From Phallus indusiatus (Eukaryota; Basidiomycota; Agaricomycetes; Phallales; Phallaceae): 64,000 nt of DNA. Under the pieces are notes generated by a model. The model made no database searches and was not told the DNA's origin. It saw nothing but the letters and a program-made list of their open reading frames with translations. Location of the stretch: NCBI GenBank assembly GCA_027605045.1, contig JAQFWX010000092.1:142700-206699 (forward strand). Reading direction: 5' to 3'. Within the stretch, counting starts at the first letter, position 1. Every line of letters begins with the position of its first letter. The translations under genes and the position numbers were made by a program. Shown here piece by piece: positions 13,201-25,051 of this stretch.

Positions 13201-14735
13201 CTACGCAACCTATTGTGTTCGTATCGATAAACCCGACTGTGACGATATCTTGAAGACAAGCGAAGTCCGCTTTTTGTTTCGCCCGATAGACACTCATGGT
13301 AGCGTCTCCTCCCGATAACTGATTACGAGTACTCAATCTATCAAAGATGTCCGGATAAGTTACCTGGCTTCGATCCAACCATTGCAGCAAGTTCAAATCC
13401 AATACATTACTGGTAAACATGTCAGTAACAAGGTAATCGCTGGTATGTTAAGACTTACGATTCATATACAATTAGGTTCCTACTAGAATCGCTAACATCA
13501 TCCCAGGTGTAGAAGACTTGTCCGCTAGGACCATGAGAAACCAACTGCTGACGAGAAGTGGAGTCGGTGTGGCAGAATGTCGACTGTGAATAATTTGTCT
13601 TGTCGACCGGGGATGTGCCTTGTTGATTGAAGATGTTGCAAGGGAAATACCACGCCAGCTTCTGACCTGAATGTTGTATTGAGCTGTTTTGGGAGGCTGT
13701 TATGATATTTAAGCAGTGCTCGTTGACATTTTGAAACAGGAATGATGCATCCATTCCACCCGCATTATAGGGGTCGTCAAACAAAGGATTGCTCTGACCG
13801 CTGAAAAAGCCTGGAACAGCAGGGTGGTTGAAATTGGAGAAGTCATAAGCGTATCCATTAATTATGAGGGATCCCTTGTCAACGCTTCCGCCATGAAAAC
13901 GTACGGGAGGCTTCCCACAAACAGTTTGCGTAAAACCAAAGGTGAGAAAACCGACACCTGCCATTGAAACCAGAACGAACGACAAGAGGCCCATTTTTTC
14001 TCTCCATGCGCGCTGTTGTTCGGGCGTTCGGATACCACAAGAGCCAAGTATAAATGGAGGAATCCAACATGTTATCAGCCAGGAATAGATCATAAACGCA
14101 TCCTTGGGGCCAGGAGCTATATTATCGAAGCATCCACTTCTTGTCTTTGTTTCGGGAGTAGGTGTTCCAGAAGAGCGTCGACGGCGAAGAGTAGCGCCGC
14201 GTTTGAATAACGAGAGACCGGTTTCCGGAGCACCTTCTTCTCTGCCAAGTAAAGACTTGCCACGACGTAGCGCGGCTTGGGGATGATTGCCAGTGCCTAG
14301 AAAAATAAATGACTAAGTGATATTTACATCTAAAGAATCTTTCATACTAGAAGGCAGAACTCTTCCTTGGCTTTCTAATTCAGCTGCTCTCGTTCGATAA
14401 TGCCAAAGACGATGGTTGGGATCCATCTTCTCCCTATCGGGCTTAACCAAGCTCTTCTTGCGACCAACCTTAGAGCCAAGTTGAGTTCCAAGGATTACAT
14501 CGTCATCATCCATTGTTTCTTTAGGAGGTGTTGGTGGTAATGGTTGATCTCTGCCTGATATTTGTTGTTGGGAATAGCGAGATGGCTGTATGGGTGCAGC
14601 GCGGTCACCTCGTTCCAGCGGTTGAAAGCTAACTGATCCACTGGACGGATAATTAGTTGGGGACGGCCGCGCATAGGCATTTGGATTCGTCTGAAGGCCA
14701 GGTGGCGGCTGTCGCGTTGGACGATGACTGGACAT
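10253..14735 (-). CDS. Chitin synthase, class IV-like
   Basis: Processive glycosyltransferase (GT2) that polymerises UDP-GlcNAc into cell-wall chitin at the plasma membrane. Five exons splice cleanly: about 14735-14353, 14298-13464, then 13409-11990, 11934-11036 and 10986-10253. The N-terminus is a long Pro/Gln-rich tail, then membrane helices ([14 protein letters not shown]) and a luminal region with several Cys. The catalytic domain holds the Asp-rich CVDADTKV (about 12104-12120), EDRYL (about 11700) and the QRRRW signature (about 11574-11594), followed by C-terminal helices. A Ser/Pro-rich tail of about 230 residues ends at the TGA 10253. The luminal segment and the domain order resemble yeast Chs3. 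No myosin motor is present, which argues against class V/VII. It is divergently transcribed from the BRCA2 homologue. Confidence 0.9.
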
Positions 14736-15377
14736 GAAGGTGTGGTATACGTCTGGGTCGGATGGCCGTGGGTACGGTCGGACCTTAAACTAAGGGATAC
14801 GACTGTTGATATCTCGGGGTAAAAATATAAATTCGGTGATTTGAGATTGAAAGACAGGAGGTAATGATGCGAAAGAACGTGAACAAGCTTGTTAAAAGAT
14901 ACGTTGGTATGGTGCGCGATGTGCGTTGTTGGCGAAAAGAACTCCAATGACGATGATGAGTAATTGTATAAAATGGGTAATTATGTAATACGGAGCGCAG
15001 CAACGTTATTTTGGAGCGGGTTAATCAAAGCCACTGCAAATTCAACGAAGATCTTCGTTTTAAAATGAGCACGGGAGCTGCATTTTGAAGTATTTCAAAT
15101 ATAAATGTCTTTGAAAAAGTTTTTTCTCTTTCAAACATTGAAGATGTTACGTAACAAAATTCGTGTGGTTGATTATTGATAGCGTCGAAGATTATGGCTA
15201 TGAACGTGCGTCAATTGATTATCTGTCCAAGCTGTATCTCAAAAATCATATACACTTATATGAATTTGTAATAAAGTGCAAACAACGTTTCTGTCAAACA
15301 TGTTCAACATGTGAGGCCATACGGCTCTATACGGTAAGGCCATGTGAGGTGTTGACGGGGCGTGACAACTCGTGTGT
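14736..15377. other. Divergent promoter region, chitin synthase / BRCA2 homologue
   Basis: About 640 bases lie between two divergent start regions. Open frames here are short and AT-rich, and I see no separate gene. The part near 15378 holds the ACGCGT array described separately. Confidence 0.5.
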
Positions 15378-15398
15378 AACGCGTAACGCGTAACGCGC
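15378..15398 (+). promoter_or_regulatory. Three tandem TAACGCG units with MCB (ACGCGT) boxes
   Basis: A 7-base unit repeats three times and gives two perfect ACGCGT hexamers (15379-15384, 15386-15391) and one ACGCGC variant (15393-15398). It ends 42 bases before the proposed ATG of the BRCA2 homologue. ACGCGT is the MluI cell-cycle box bound by MBF-type factors that drive G1/S expression of DNA synthesis and repair genes in fungi. The functional reading is inference from motif and position. Confidence 0.6.
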
Positions 15399-15440
15399 CA
15401 ACTTGCCAGTCACGAACCTGAAAAGTGAATCCCAATTTAC

Positions 15441-18400
15441 ATGGCCTCGTCGCGTAAGTAATATTTTGTGCCATCCTTCTAAATGCTAATGTATCAATGT
15501 CAATTTTAGCTTCCTCTTCTCCCCTTCGCAAAAGACCGCGTCTTTCGTCTCCCACGTATGAAGATGAATTTGATATGCTGGACGGGGAAGACTTTCGCAC
15601 ATTAGATGAAATTGAATACGGATTGTCTCAAAAAGCTAGCACTTCTTCTGAACTAACTTGCGATGAAGCATCTGAGGCTTCACCCCAGAAGAAATTGCTT
15701 CAAGTACGGGCACCTTCACCCGAGCATCCAGCACGTCGACATTCAACCAGTCAGTCAAGAGACGCTTTCCCTTCTGCCAAAGGATGTCTATCTGAAAAAG
15801 AGGTAGATGAAATGCGATCCCCAAGCCCCGAAGTGCATTTGGAAAAAGACTACGAAACATGGTTTTTACCTTCGAATGAGGCCATACCCGCTGTCTTTGC
15901 TTCCGCATCTGCGTTTATGCATAGGAAAAAGGCTATGGAAGAAAAAGACGGATTATCTGAATCGTTCGATATTAAAGACACCCAAACAACCTCCTGGATA
16001 GTTCCACGCCCTGACTCAATTGAACTGGCCAAAAAGAAACTTCATGTATGGGAGCAGGAAAGCGAAAACGAAACGCCGATTACCGCTGTACCCCCACAAA
16101 CGAGCCTAGAGGATCGGCAACCATTTAAGAATGTACAAAATGCTAGCACAAATCACGATTCTCCTGCCTTTCAACAACCTCCTCGCCCAGCGTTGGCAGT
16201 AGAACAGGGTATCTTGAATCCCCTCCTTTCCCGTACCAGCGCGGTCTCCTCAATTATTCAGTCATCTAGCTCGTTTGGACCTTCACCTTCAACACCGAAC
16301 AGATTACCCACTCAGCTTTCTCAAACGCCACTGCCGCCATCTTCCCAGAAGCGCAAATCATTAGGTCTGACCCCCCAGGCTCGATTATTTGCATCCAAGA
16401 CGAAATTCAAAACGCCGTTTAAAACAGAAGTGAAAGTTAATCAAAATGAATCTAAAAAGCTTACACATCCGCCCAACATTCCAAGCAGTACTAGCACTAA
16501 TCCGGCTCATATTCCTCCGACGCGAACCCGCTCTTCGCCCAAGAATGGGTCTGGAAGTGACCTCAATCGTCCTAATAACATTCAACCCGTCCCTACTCGA
16601 CTTACGTTGGCTACTTGCGGACTAACTCCACAAACATATGACCGAGAAGAGCTTGACGCAATGGGTGTGTTAGTGGTAACAATCTATCTCTCCCAAGGTT
16701 TATGTCTAACATGATTACAGGCCTTCGTCCTTATTCACCCTCGGGGACATCTCTGATTTCCTATATTACCGGTTTAATGCATTTGACGCCTCAGTGGTCA
16801 TGACCCTAGGTGCAGATTCTGCCTTGGAAGAACTTCAGAGAGCAGGGTGTCGTCTTGCAACAAAAGCATGGGTCGATAACCATTGGTGTTTGATATTATG
16901 GAAACTTGGCGGGATGGTATGTTTGGACCCAGAGAAGCTTACTCTCATTTGGTGTTGGACAGAGGTGATGAAACAGCTTCGATATCGGTTAGTTATCGAA
17001 TTAAGCAACGAAGAACCTTCTATCTAAATCTGATCATACACAGATACGACAAAGAACTCGCCGGAGGCTCCCGTCCAGCACTAAGCCTAATAACCGCGTT
17101 AGATACGTCGGTTGAAAGGCCTTTAGTATTATGCGTTACAAAGATATCATGGATCTCTGGGCCAGACAGCGGTACTGAGTCTTATCCAGAGCTGGAACTC
17201 ACTGATGGTTGGTACCGCATTCGAGCCCAGGTTGACGGACCGTTGGCACGCGCGATCCGACGAAATATCATACGAACGGGTCGTAAATTGATATGCATTT
17301 GTTCAAAGGTAGGATTTACACGTGTTACATAAATAGTTCCATAATGAATCTTTGCAGATTGAGACACCCAAAAATGAGCCCATTGACGTCCTCGACTCGT
17401 ACGGCCGTGCATGCTTGTCGCTAAGTGGAAACTCAACGCATTTGGCACCATGGCATGCAAAACTCGGATTCCAACGAACCCGATGCATAGCATCATTACA
17501 CAGCTTATCTCCGGATGGCGGACGAGTCGCGGTCATGGATATTGTCATACTAAATGTGATCACCTTCCCTATGTCCAGTCCAGCGTATGTTTTTTACTTA
17601 TGTCGACTTTTAAAGGTATATCCGATGGCATATATTGAGTTTCTTTCGACTGCTAATGGAGAAACTCGAGTGGGTCGTAACGAAGCTGAAGAAGCCAATG
17701 AAGAGGAGAAGTGGAAGGTTCGTGTTCATTATATGCGCATTACACTATTATTCATTTTTTTAAAGATCAAACGAGCGCGAGAAGCTTCTAGGCTGCAGGA
17801 AGAGTTGGAGAAGAAACTAGAAAGATTAGAGAGTTATGCGGACATCCTCGAGCGTAAAACAAGTGTTGTTGTTCCGCTCTCAGATGCTGGTGGGTATCAA
17901 CGACCATCTCCGTGGCTCATATATCTGAGTAAGGGCTTCTCAGACTCGGCACCTCCACATCTTGAATCTATTGCGGATGAGCTGGAGGAATGTGACAACC
18001 CTGCTTTTGTCATTCAGAACGTTGCGAAAGAAGACGCTAGTTGGTTAAGCATACTTTTGAGACAGAAATGTGCGGCAGAACGTGAACAAGTAAGCGCTCT
18101 GATTGAGGCAGAGCTGGAAGTATGTATTTTTATTGTCACGAAATGAGCACCCTACAACTCAATCTAGACTTTAGCTCCTCCGCGTCGGGTTCATAGCTTC
18201 AGAATTTTGCGTGTCAAAGACGCGCGAACAATAAAGAGACCTCCTGCACGGACCGCTCAGTTAACCATTTATGATGCCGCAGCGCTTCAAAACAATACCG
18301 ATGGAATCGAGTTTGATTTGAAAGAGGGTCAGCGTTATCTGGTATGCATGCTCTTATCTTGGTCTTCTCTTCTCTTTTTTCATCATTGCAGGTTTCTAAT

Positions 18401-18499
18401 TTAATACCCAAACAACAAAGTGCATGGATGGGAACCGAAGAGGGAGCTGAAATATTTCTAAGTACCAGGAAGGACTCGAAATGGCAACTAATTCAATGA
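15441..18499 (+). CDS. BRCA2: BRCA2/Brh2 homologue, recombination mediator
   Basis: Loads Rad51 on single-stranded DNA in homologous recombination, normally with Dss1, in the nucleus. I start it at ATG 15441: a 13-nt exon (MASS) spliced to 15510 gives a continuous frame. ATG 15497 inside the intron is the alternative. The N-terminal 400 residues are disordered, with an F-x-x-A motif (FASA, about 15896) that could be a BRC-like Rad51-binding site. The helical domain follows (KAWVDNHWCLILWKL, then WCWTEVMKQLRYR near 16945-16990), then OB1 (ELTDGWYRIRAQVD, about 17195-17235; NSTHLAPWHAKLGF near 17430), a coiled, tower-like insert (about 17765-18125) and an OB2-type end (KEGQRYLVSNLIP) stopping at TGA 18497-18499. 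About eight introns and roughly 850 residues make it much shorter than animal BRCA2, as in other fungi. Confidence 0.88.
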
Positions 18500-19575
18500 C
18501 TGCATATATTTATTGCTTCCACATTGTCGTGTAATATCTATCAACGGTAATTCGGGTGTATTGTTATGAAAGTGTGTTGCACTTCCAGCGCCACATTATA
18601 CAAATGCTGTCTAATTAACTCAAACTGGTCAATCCCACTTGGATGACTGACTCGAGATAGGAACTGACAGTTTAGAGTGCTATTCTCTAATTAGGCGAGC
18701 ATATGGCACACGAAAACCGATCCAGAAATTAACCAGGACGACGATAAGCCATTTGATTATCCTTTATGCAGTCAGAGTTGCCTCGCGCACCATCAGTAAG
18801 CTGGTACGCATGGTATTCCAAAAAGGATTCAGCTTGGACACCGGGGACGAAACTAATACTAATAGGGAGACCTAACGAAATTCTCAACACAAGCAGGCGC
18901 TATACTCCGGCTTTTCCAGTTTTGCTTTTTCAAATACGATTAGTCTGAACGTACTAGCCCGCAATATGCAGGACGAAGTAAAAAAGTGAACCATAGACAT
19001 GGTATGACATTGCTTGATTCGTCAAAGTGCAAAAGAAGAGGTACATAGGCCCAGATGAAACCACTGGTCTCAGGAACATGTCCACATCGGTACTAGACAC
19101 GGATAACCTTCGGGATATAGGGTTCTCTATATAAATCACATGGTTAACAGACGATGTTCGTTGGGCGAATGTCTTAACCAATAATGTTGCCCCGATATCG
19201 ATACGGGTTCAAGTCGGGTATACAAGCAATTTGAAGAGAAAGCCGGTGTACATGATCACTGACCTAAAAGCGTAGCCTTTAGACACCGTCGATTACAGAT
19301 CATTGTTACTTTGTTGGGTGGGGCGGAGCTGAAGTATTCATGACTACGAAGCTCCCATTCAATGTACATAGTTGTATTCCCGGCTATCTGTACACTCATC
19401 CGCGACACGTAACTTTGAATATTGTACTATGCTACGTATTTGGGGTAGGACTCATTTCACTAAGCGGGATCGGCCTAGCAATTGACTGATCACTGGTACT
19501 ATGACGGGGTATCTTTAACCAAACGGACTCGAACATCGTTTTCATCCAATCAGCTACGGAGTGATAGTTTTTATG
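18500..19575. other. Gene-free interval
   Basis: About 1.1 kb with only short frames on both strands that do not extend through any plausible splice. I see no gene, RNA or repeat that I can support. Confidence 0.45.
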
Positions 19576-21053
19576 CTAGATAAATGTCTTAGTAAGGGAA
19601 CTTTCAAGGACGATGAAATCTGTGAAACAAAGTACCTCAAACACCTGAACACGTTCTTCGGAATCGTGGTCCTTGTCTGACACCGGATTCTCAGGTGTAG
19701 ATTGATCGGCGGTGGCGTCCAGTTGTGTGTGGGACACGCCTATAAGTTGTCCACACTCGCGCGCAGATGCCGCTAATGCAGAACGAATATCATCTCTGAA
19801 TCCCTTATCGCATTGACATCTATAAGGTAAGTTTTCCAAGTCGTCTGATCGCGCCAGTTCATCCATAGCGGCAAATAGCTCGTCCAACTTCTGGCTGTCA
19901 ATCTTCGATTTCACAAGCAGAAAATACCTTTTCGTTTCCCGTTTGCAACACACCAAGAGCTTCCATAGTTGCACGAGCACGAAGGGGTTTAAAGAATGGT
20001 GAACAGGGGATTCTTCGGGCCCACGGGTTTGAGGAGGTCCATTAACTTGAAGGTTAAATATATGTATATGTTCTCTTCACCGTCCATACTAGTATATTGA
20101 CGGTTCGCCAGGTTATGAAGACATTTCGAGAAGTGGGCTACTGAATCAGGATGGTTCAAGAGGATTGTGGATAGATGGTGGCGGTTCTGAGGCAGGAGCA
20201 TCAGCACGAAAAGGGGAGGTGTCTTAGCCAAGAGGGGTGACTTGAAATCTCGCGAATACCATTTATATGTGAGAGAGGGGTCGTGGATGTTCGCGAAAGG
20301 CATGCAATTAACCACAGTGTTCAACGACATCTGCACGGTGAAATCTGAGAGAGACAGTGTTGCCACATATCTGGTTTCATCTGTCATAGACTCGGACCAG
20401 AACGAGTCCACGCAGCAAATCTCTGTCAGGAAACGGAGGGGAACCTCTAATGTGCGAAGGGGAGCAGTGGATATAAGGTCCCAAAAACTACCAAACAGAT
20501 TTTCCAAGACCTCCTGTCTCTGTTCTTGTTCGGTGATGAGTGGATGATCGGAGGTGAGGTTGTGATAAATGGCGATAAGGAGGGGATAGCCCGTTTCATA
20601 AATTTTCGCTTCCGGTGGAGACTCTGGAGAGTCAGATTTACCAAGGTCAAAGTAACGAAATAGATAATTAAACTTCCACCATCCCAGTTCTCTACTATTA
20701 AAGCGTACGAACCCCGCGTTACGAATAAGCTCACGGGTGGGATCGAATTTCCAATCGAATAGACCGCTGGTTCCATAGGTGAGTATATACACAGCCACTG
20801 TAGCATCAGTTGATGTCCCCTCTAAGAGATGACACCACATGGCCAGTGGAAGACTGAGATCATCGTAGATGGCATTAAGGAGAGTTCGGCGCTCCTGTTT
20901 ATATTGTAACACAGTCTCTGCGACGCGGAGGTAGGTTCGATACTCTCCTTTCTCCAACTGACTTTCTACCACATCGGAAATAGACGGGAGTAGTTCCCAG
21001 TGATCATACTGGGAGGTCGGGAGACCGAAACACAGCCCATGACGTTTATCCAT
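19576..21053 (-). CDS. Hypothetical protein, probably broken by a frameshift near its 3' end
   Basis: The first ATG (21053) opens a frame of about 350 residues ending at 19989. The protein is Leu-rich and probably all-helical, with no motif I recognise. A second frame, offset by two bases, continues directly from 19980 to 19576 and reads like the same protein (NPFVLVQLWKLL, then a Cys-containing RCQCDKGF). The junction lies in a run of T/A/C around 19985-19992. No good intron bridges the two frames, so a small indel is likely. The gene is then either a recent pseudogene or carries a sequencing error. A separate upstream frame at 21064-21297 (Cys-rich, MLSLNKAKEAC) could be a 5' exon via the GGTCAGT donor near 21070, but this is unproven. 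Looks lineage-specific. Confidence 0.5.
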
Positions 21054-21297
21054 TGCATTTGATTTACTGACCTCCAAAGCAGGAAAGAGAATCCTCGCAG
21101 CCCGTCAATCGAACCGTTTTATGATAATCGGATGCACAGCTGCGCACTGTGCAATGATTCGATGAACCAAAACAACCACCTCTGCCGGTTCGAAGGGCTC
21201 TGGGATTGACTGTTGCTGAAGATGATTCGGTAGATATTGTTGCAAAGGTTTCCAGCATGCAGATACATGCTTCTTTGGCCTTGTTCAATGAAAGCAT

Positions 21298-22047
21298 CGC
21301 CGCGCCGTGTTACCCGTCAGCATCAATGGATAAGTCTCCTTCAGTGTGATCTCGTTGTGGGTATGACTGAATCCCGTGATTGCAAATATTAATCGAGTTC
21401 TTTTTAACAGATAATTGATAACGATGCGTACCATTGAATCGTGCCATCTAAACGTGCTCTTCAGCGAGATGATTGAAAAGTGATCTAAAGATTTTAAATA
21501 TCTGTAAGCATTCGGAATATCGCTGTGATCTCAATATTTGCCTTTGAAAAATCCGGCACGTTAATCACCTTGATCCCAGGTGTGACGTCAACAAAGGCAA
21601 AGGGAATGTTTTCGTTAAGCTGCCTGAGGCTTTCGTTTTCGGCTTTTGTTCGAAAACATTAAAGACATGTCATCTGAAAATGTATGTGCCATGACTCACG
21701 CTCTTCGCTGTAACTTCCCTCTGTTGTTATTAGGCGTTATTTGGTCCGAATTGTTCCACGAACAAGCTGGTTGATAGTGGTGAGTCGGATGGGCCCGGCT
21801 ACTCCCGGTGTGACGTAAACAGAGTGAACTCGCTGGTTTACTTCCAATCCACTCTAAGTCCACACTCCAATCTTCATCATCACGTCTGTGGATTCCCTTC
21901 CACACCAGCCGTCCTATCCTAACGTCTCTGATGGTGGACTGCGATGTGATGTATATCGGCATTCCCATCGTGTCAATTATGTATATGTGTATTTCAATCA
22001 TGAACTAGGTAAAAAAAATTATATAAAGCCTAATCTTCTTATATTTT
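21298..22047. other. Gene-free interval beside the Crypton 3' end
   Basis: About 750 bases. I see no exon I can support. The 3' boundary of the Crypton element should lie somewhere here, but without a second copy or empty site it cannot be placed. Confidence 0.4.
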
Positions 22048-25000
22048 CTACTCTACATAGTCTGAATAGTTCTCGGATTCTGTAAATATCTCTTTCACTT
22101 TCTCTGCATTGATCTCCCGCATAAAAGTTCTAAGAGTCTTGCTGCCGCCATACCGTTCCGCAAGAAACTGCAAAGCTTTGGGAATTGTCCAATTTGGAAG
22201 CTTGGCAAGTTTCTCAATCAAATCAATAATTTTCTTACGCCGGGTATATTCAGTTTTTTTGCGATTTTCATTGCGATGCCAAGCTGGCCTTGCCGCCCAT
22301 CGCTCCTTGATTTCCCGAAACGGGAGGTATCCGTTGATACCCTCGGTATATTCTTTCCAGAGTTGCTCAAATGTTGTCACCTTCTGGAAGCTATAGTGAG
22401 GGACTAAGTGATTTTGTTCCCATCCCCACGTGTGCCGTAGCAGCTGATTAACATCGTAGCTTTTCGTCAACTCAAGCCAGTTTGCCTCCCATAGATTTGG
22501 AGGATAATGCTCTGAACCCGGCCCAAATCGCGGTAACGGCGTTGATGGACTATAGGAAGGCTAATGGAGTTCATTACTCTGAGTTATTTCTTCTAGTGAA
22601 AAAAAACTTAGATCATACCTGTAGTGTTGAGGTTATATTTGAATTCTCTACTGACGATCCTATTGCATTTTCGGGATCAGCGGGTTCTGTGGGTGGTTGA
22701 TCACCATCGGGGAGTGTTTCCTCGGGATTGTGTGGCAAACGAGATGAGCCAGGAATTGGAATCGCAGGCGCCGTGAGCGGTGAATGAACGCACTCTACAT
22801 TTTATTTTAGCTTGGAGTCAAAATAATATTTAAAGAACGCTTACCTGTTGAATCTATGGTCGTGTCCACAACGACATTGGTGTTTGTCTGTGGCGTCGAT
22901 ACTACTTTATTTTCACGCTTCATCAGGAGATCAATTTAGGCAAAGCAGCTAAACAGACTTACAACTTAAAGAAGCTTCCGTATTAAGCTTACGTCTTTTT
23001 TCGGGAGGCTCCCCCAGCTCCTGCGGATTCTCAGAACTCTCTCGCGAGCGCACAAGTGGCACAGACAGGGCATCTTGTTGGATTTCACTTTCCATTTCTT
23101 CTTTCAAAGTGCGTCGTATGGATAGGTATAGTTGAGCGACATTTCTCGGTACGTTTCGTAGTCCAGCCATTTCGCTTTCCTTCGGTACGTTAGCTGCAAA
23201 CTGTCTAAAAGCTGAACTGTTGAAGGGTGCGCATGAATAAATGAAACTTCCGGGGATCCGTGCATATAGAACAGCTAGATCCTGAACTAGAATTTTGCGC
23301 ATATCCTTTAATAATTGAAAAAAATTCTCAAGCGCCAAATCAGATGCTCGTTTATTTGCTCGGATGCGCAACTTCAGGGCTTGTAATTCATTTTCAACCC
23401 ATGGAAAAATTTGTTCAATAACTTCGGTTGGTGGTTCTGCTCGGACCCATGAATAAGTAAGCTTTTTTTAGATTGACGGATTAAACCTACCAAGCAAATC
23501 TCGAGCACAGAAGTGCATCGTTGGGATTTGGGGATCATACATTGCTGCGTCCAGAAGTGGTCCCAGCGGCAGTTTACGATTGCAAGCAGAATTATAAGAG
23601 TTACCCCAGGTCCGATAATCCTCCTCGTTGCTTGTGCCGCTTGCAGGCATTACCATCATCCTCGTATACCTGTGAGTCTGTATAACCTTGTCAGGAAGAA
23701 CTGCACTGGCGGTCTCATGAAGTTGATGTATGCGATTCGCATGACCTGCAATTATTTTTTTAAAAAAATATTCCAAATAAAAGGAAAAAAGTACTTTGGG
23801 AAGTCATTGACGAAGTTATTCCAGAACCACCAGGGAAAACCCGGTACTGCCACCACTCACGTCGACCATGGGTACCATATCCTGCTTCTTGTGCTCCTGA
23901 AGAGAAGTCGGTCGTCCAGTTACATTGTTCACTTTGCTTCAGGAGATCAAATTGGACGAAGAAATGTAACGCAATCGCTCCGACTAAGCATAAATCAACA
24001 AGCTGGTGTCGTATTGCTCCTTGCTGCTTAACTTTGCCTGGTTGGCCGTCCTCGGCGTACAAGAATCTCAGACACTGATGAGAAGGTTGCTGGTTAGCCT
24101 ATGTTTCTTAATGACATATTGGTACTTACCATAATAAATCTTTCCATTCCATGTGTACGATAGTTGACGGGACGCGAGAAAAGGTCTTGAAGACGGAGAT
24201 TGCGTATGCTATCACCTCGGAACGTCGTACACGCAGGTAGTAAGTAAAGTGCACGATCGCGAATGACCAGTGCGAATGTTTCAAGAGTCTTTTCGGCTGT
24301 AAGGCAGGTGAGGGAAGTTTCAATTATTTCTGTTTGAGTGTAAATAGCTTAAAAGAAAAAAAATATTATGAGTATTAATCAGGAACGAATGCTATGTGAT
24401 TCGTACAGGTCGAGTGCCCAATGGCTTTTCTTAATTGAAGTAATGTCTCGCGAGCCGGGTGGTTACGCCTAATGGCGGCTCCAATTACCTTGATACGATT
24501 ATCTGAGCGAAGCTTAGTTTGGGTCTCAGGCTCATCCGGGTAACGGTGTGCGTTGCTACTACGTTCCCATTCTAGCGCATTAATTGCACTTTCGACTGTC
24601 GCCCGACCAACAGTGTTTACAGGAAATTCTGTTCCGTCGGAAGAGCACTGTAAGAGCATTAGCGTAAATGGGGACTGGAGATAAATTGGATTACTGTTGG
24701 CCGTTTCAGTAGGTAGTCCAAGAAATGTGTCACTTTAGCGGGTGTAATAGGCATGGCGGGAATAGAGGAATACTTGTTTATTTTCCACCATTCGGTGTAG
24801 TCCTTTACATAAGCTTCGTACTGTCGACGGTCTTTCGTACCAGGTAAGGATTCCTTTTGAATCTGGTCACAGGTTTCATGCAAAAGCAAGGTCTTCCGAA
24901 GGTTATCATCGTTAGGAACCTTCGGCCGTGGCCCGGGAGTGTCATTGTTGGCACTAGTGTTAGGTTCTTTAGAAGCCTGGTTCGAAATAGACGGTTCAAA

Positions 25001-25051
25001 AGTAAGGGGTTGGTTGAGTTCTGGGAGAGGGAAGGATGACTCGTTTGACAT
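22048..25051 (-). mobile_element. Crypton-type element (boundaries unresolved)
   Basis: The interval is filled by a single multi-exon gene for a Crypton tyrosine recombinase with a GCR1_C DNA-binding tail. Cryptons carry no long terminal or inverted repeats and move by recombination at short direct repeats, so the outer ends cannot be set from one copy. I give the coding limits only; the true element extends some way on both sides. The whole block lies in an accessory stretch between a decayed hypothetical gene and an APH-fold kinase. Confidence 0.75.
22048..25051 (-). CDS. Crypton tyrosine recombinase (Ndc10-like) with GCR1_C domain
   Basis: Recombinase of the Crypton transposon class. From ATG 25051 the frame crosses about six introns. 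It runs through an N-terminal region with a core-binding-like motif (KVTHFLDYLLKRPT), then LRSDNRIKV and RGDSIRNLRLQDLF (about 24175-24220, holding the first catalytic-type Arg). Next come GAIRH, CLVGAIALHFF and GRREWWQYRVFPG (about 23850-24000), then the C-terminal catalytic block (THRYTR, WGNSYNSACNRKLP, LLDAAMY; 23520-23670). A central FPWVENEL region follows, and the GCR1_C DNA-binding domain (TTFEQLWKEYTEGINGYLPF) is at 22260-22380. The frame stays open throughout with plausible splices, so the gene is nearly intact. In the position where I expect the catalytic Tyr before N/D-R-x-L-P, I read Cys, although another Tyr lies four residues earlier. The family call is strong; activity is uncertain. 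Confidence 0.78.

Noticed and set aside
10253..14735. Class V/VII chitin synthase with myosin motor
   Set aside because: The N-terminus is a low-complexity tail with membrane helices and no myosin motifs.
18766..18948. 60-codon frame after the BRCA2 homologue
   Set aside because: The BRCA2 homologue ends at 18499 with a conserved C-terminus; this frame has no splice link to it.
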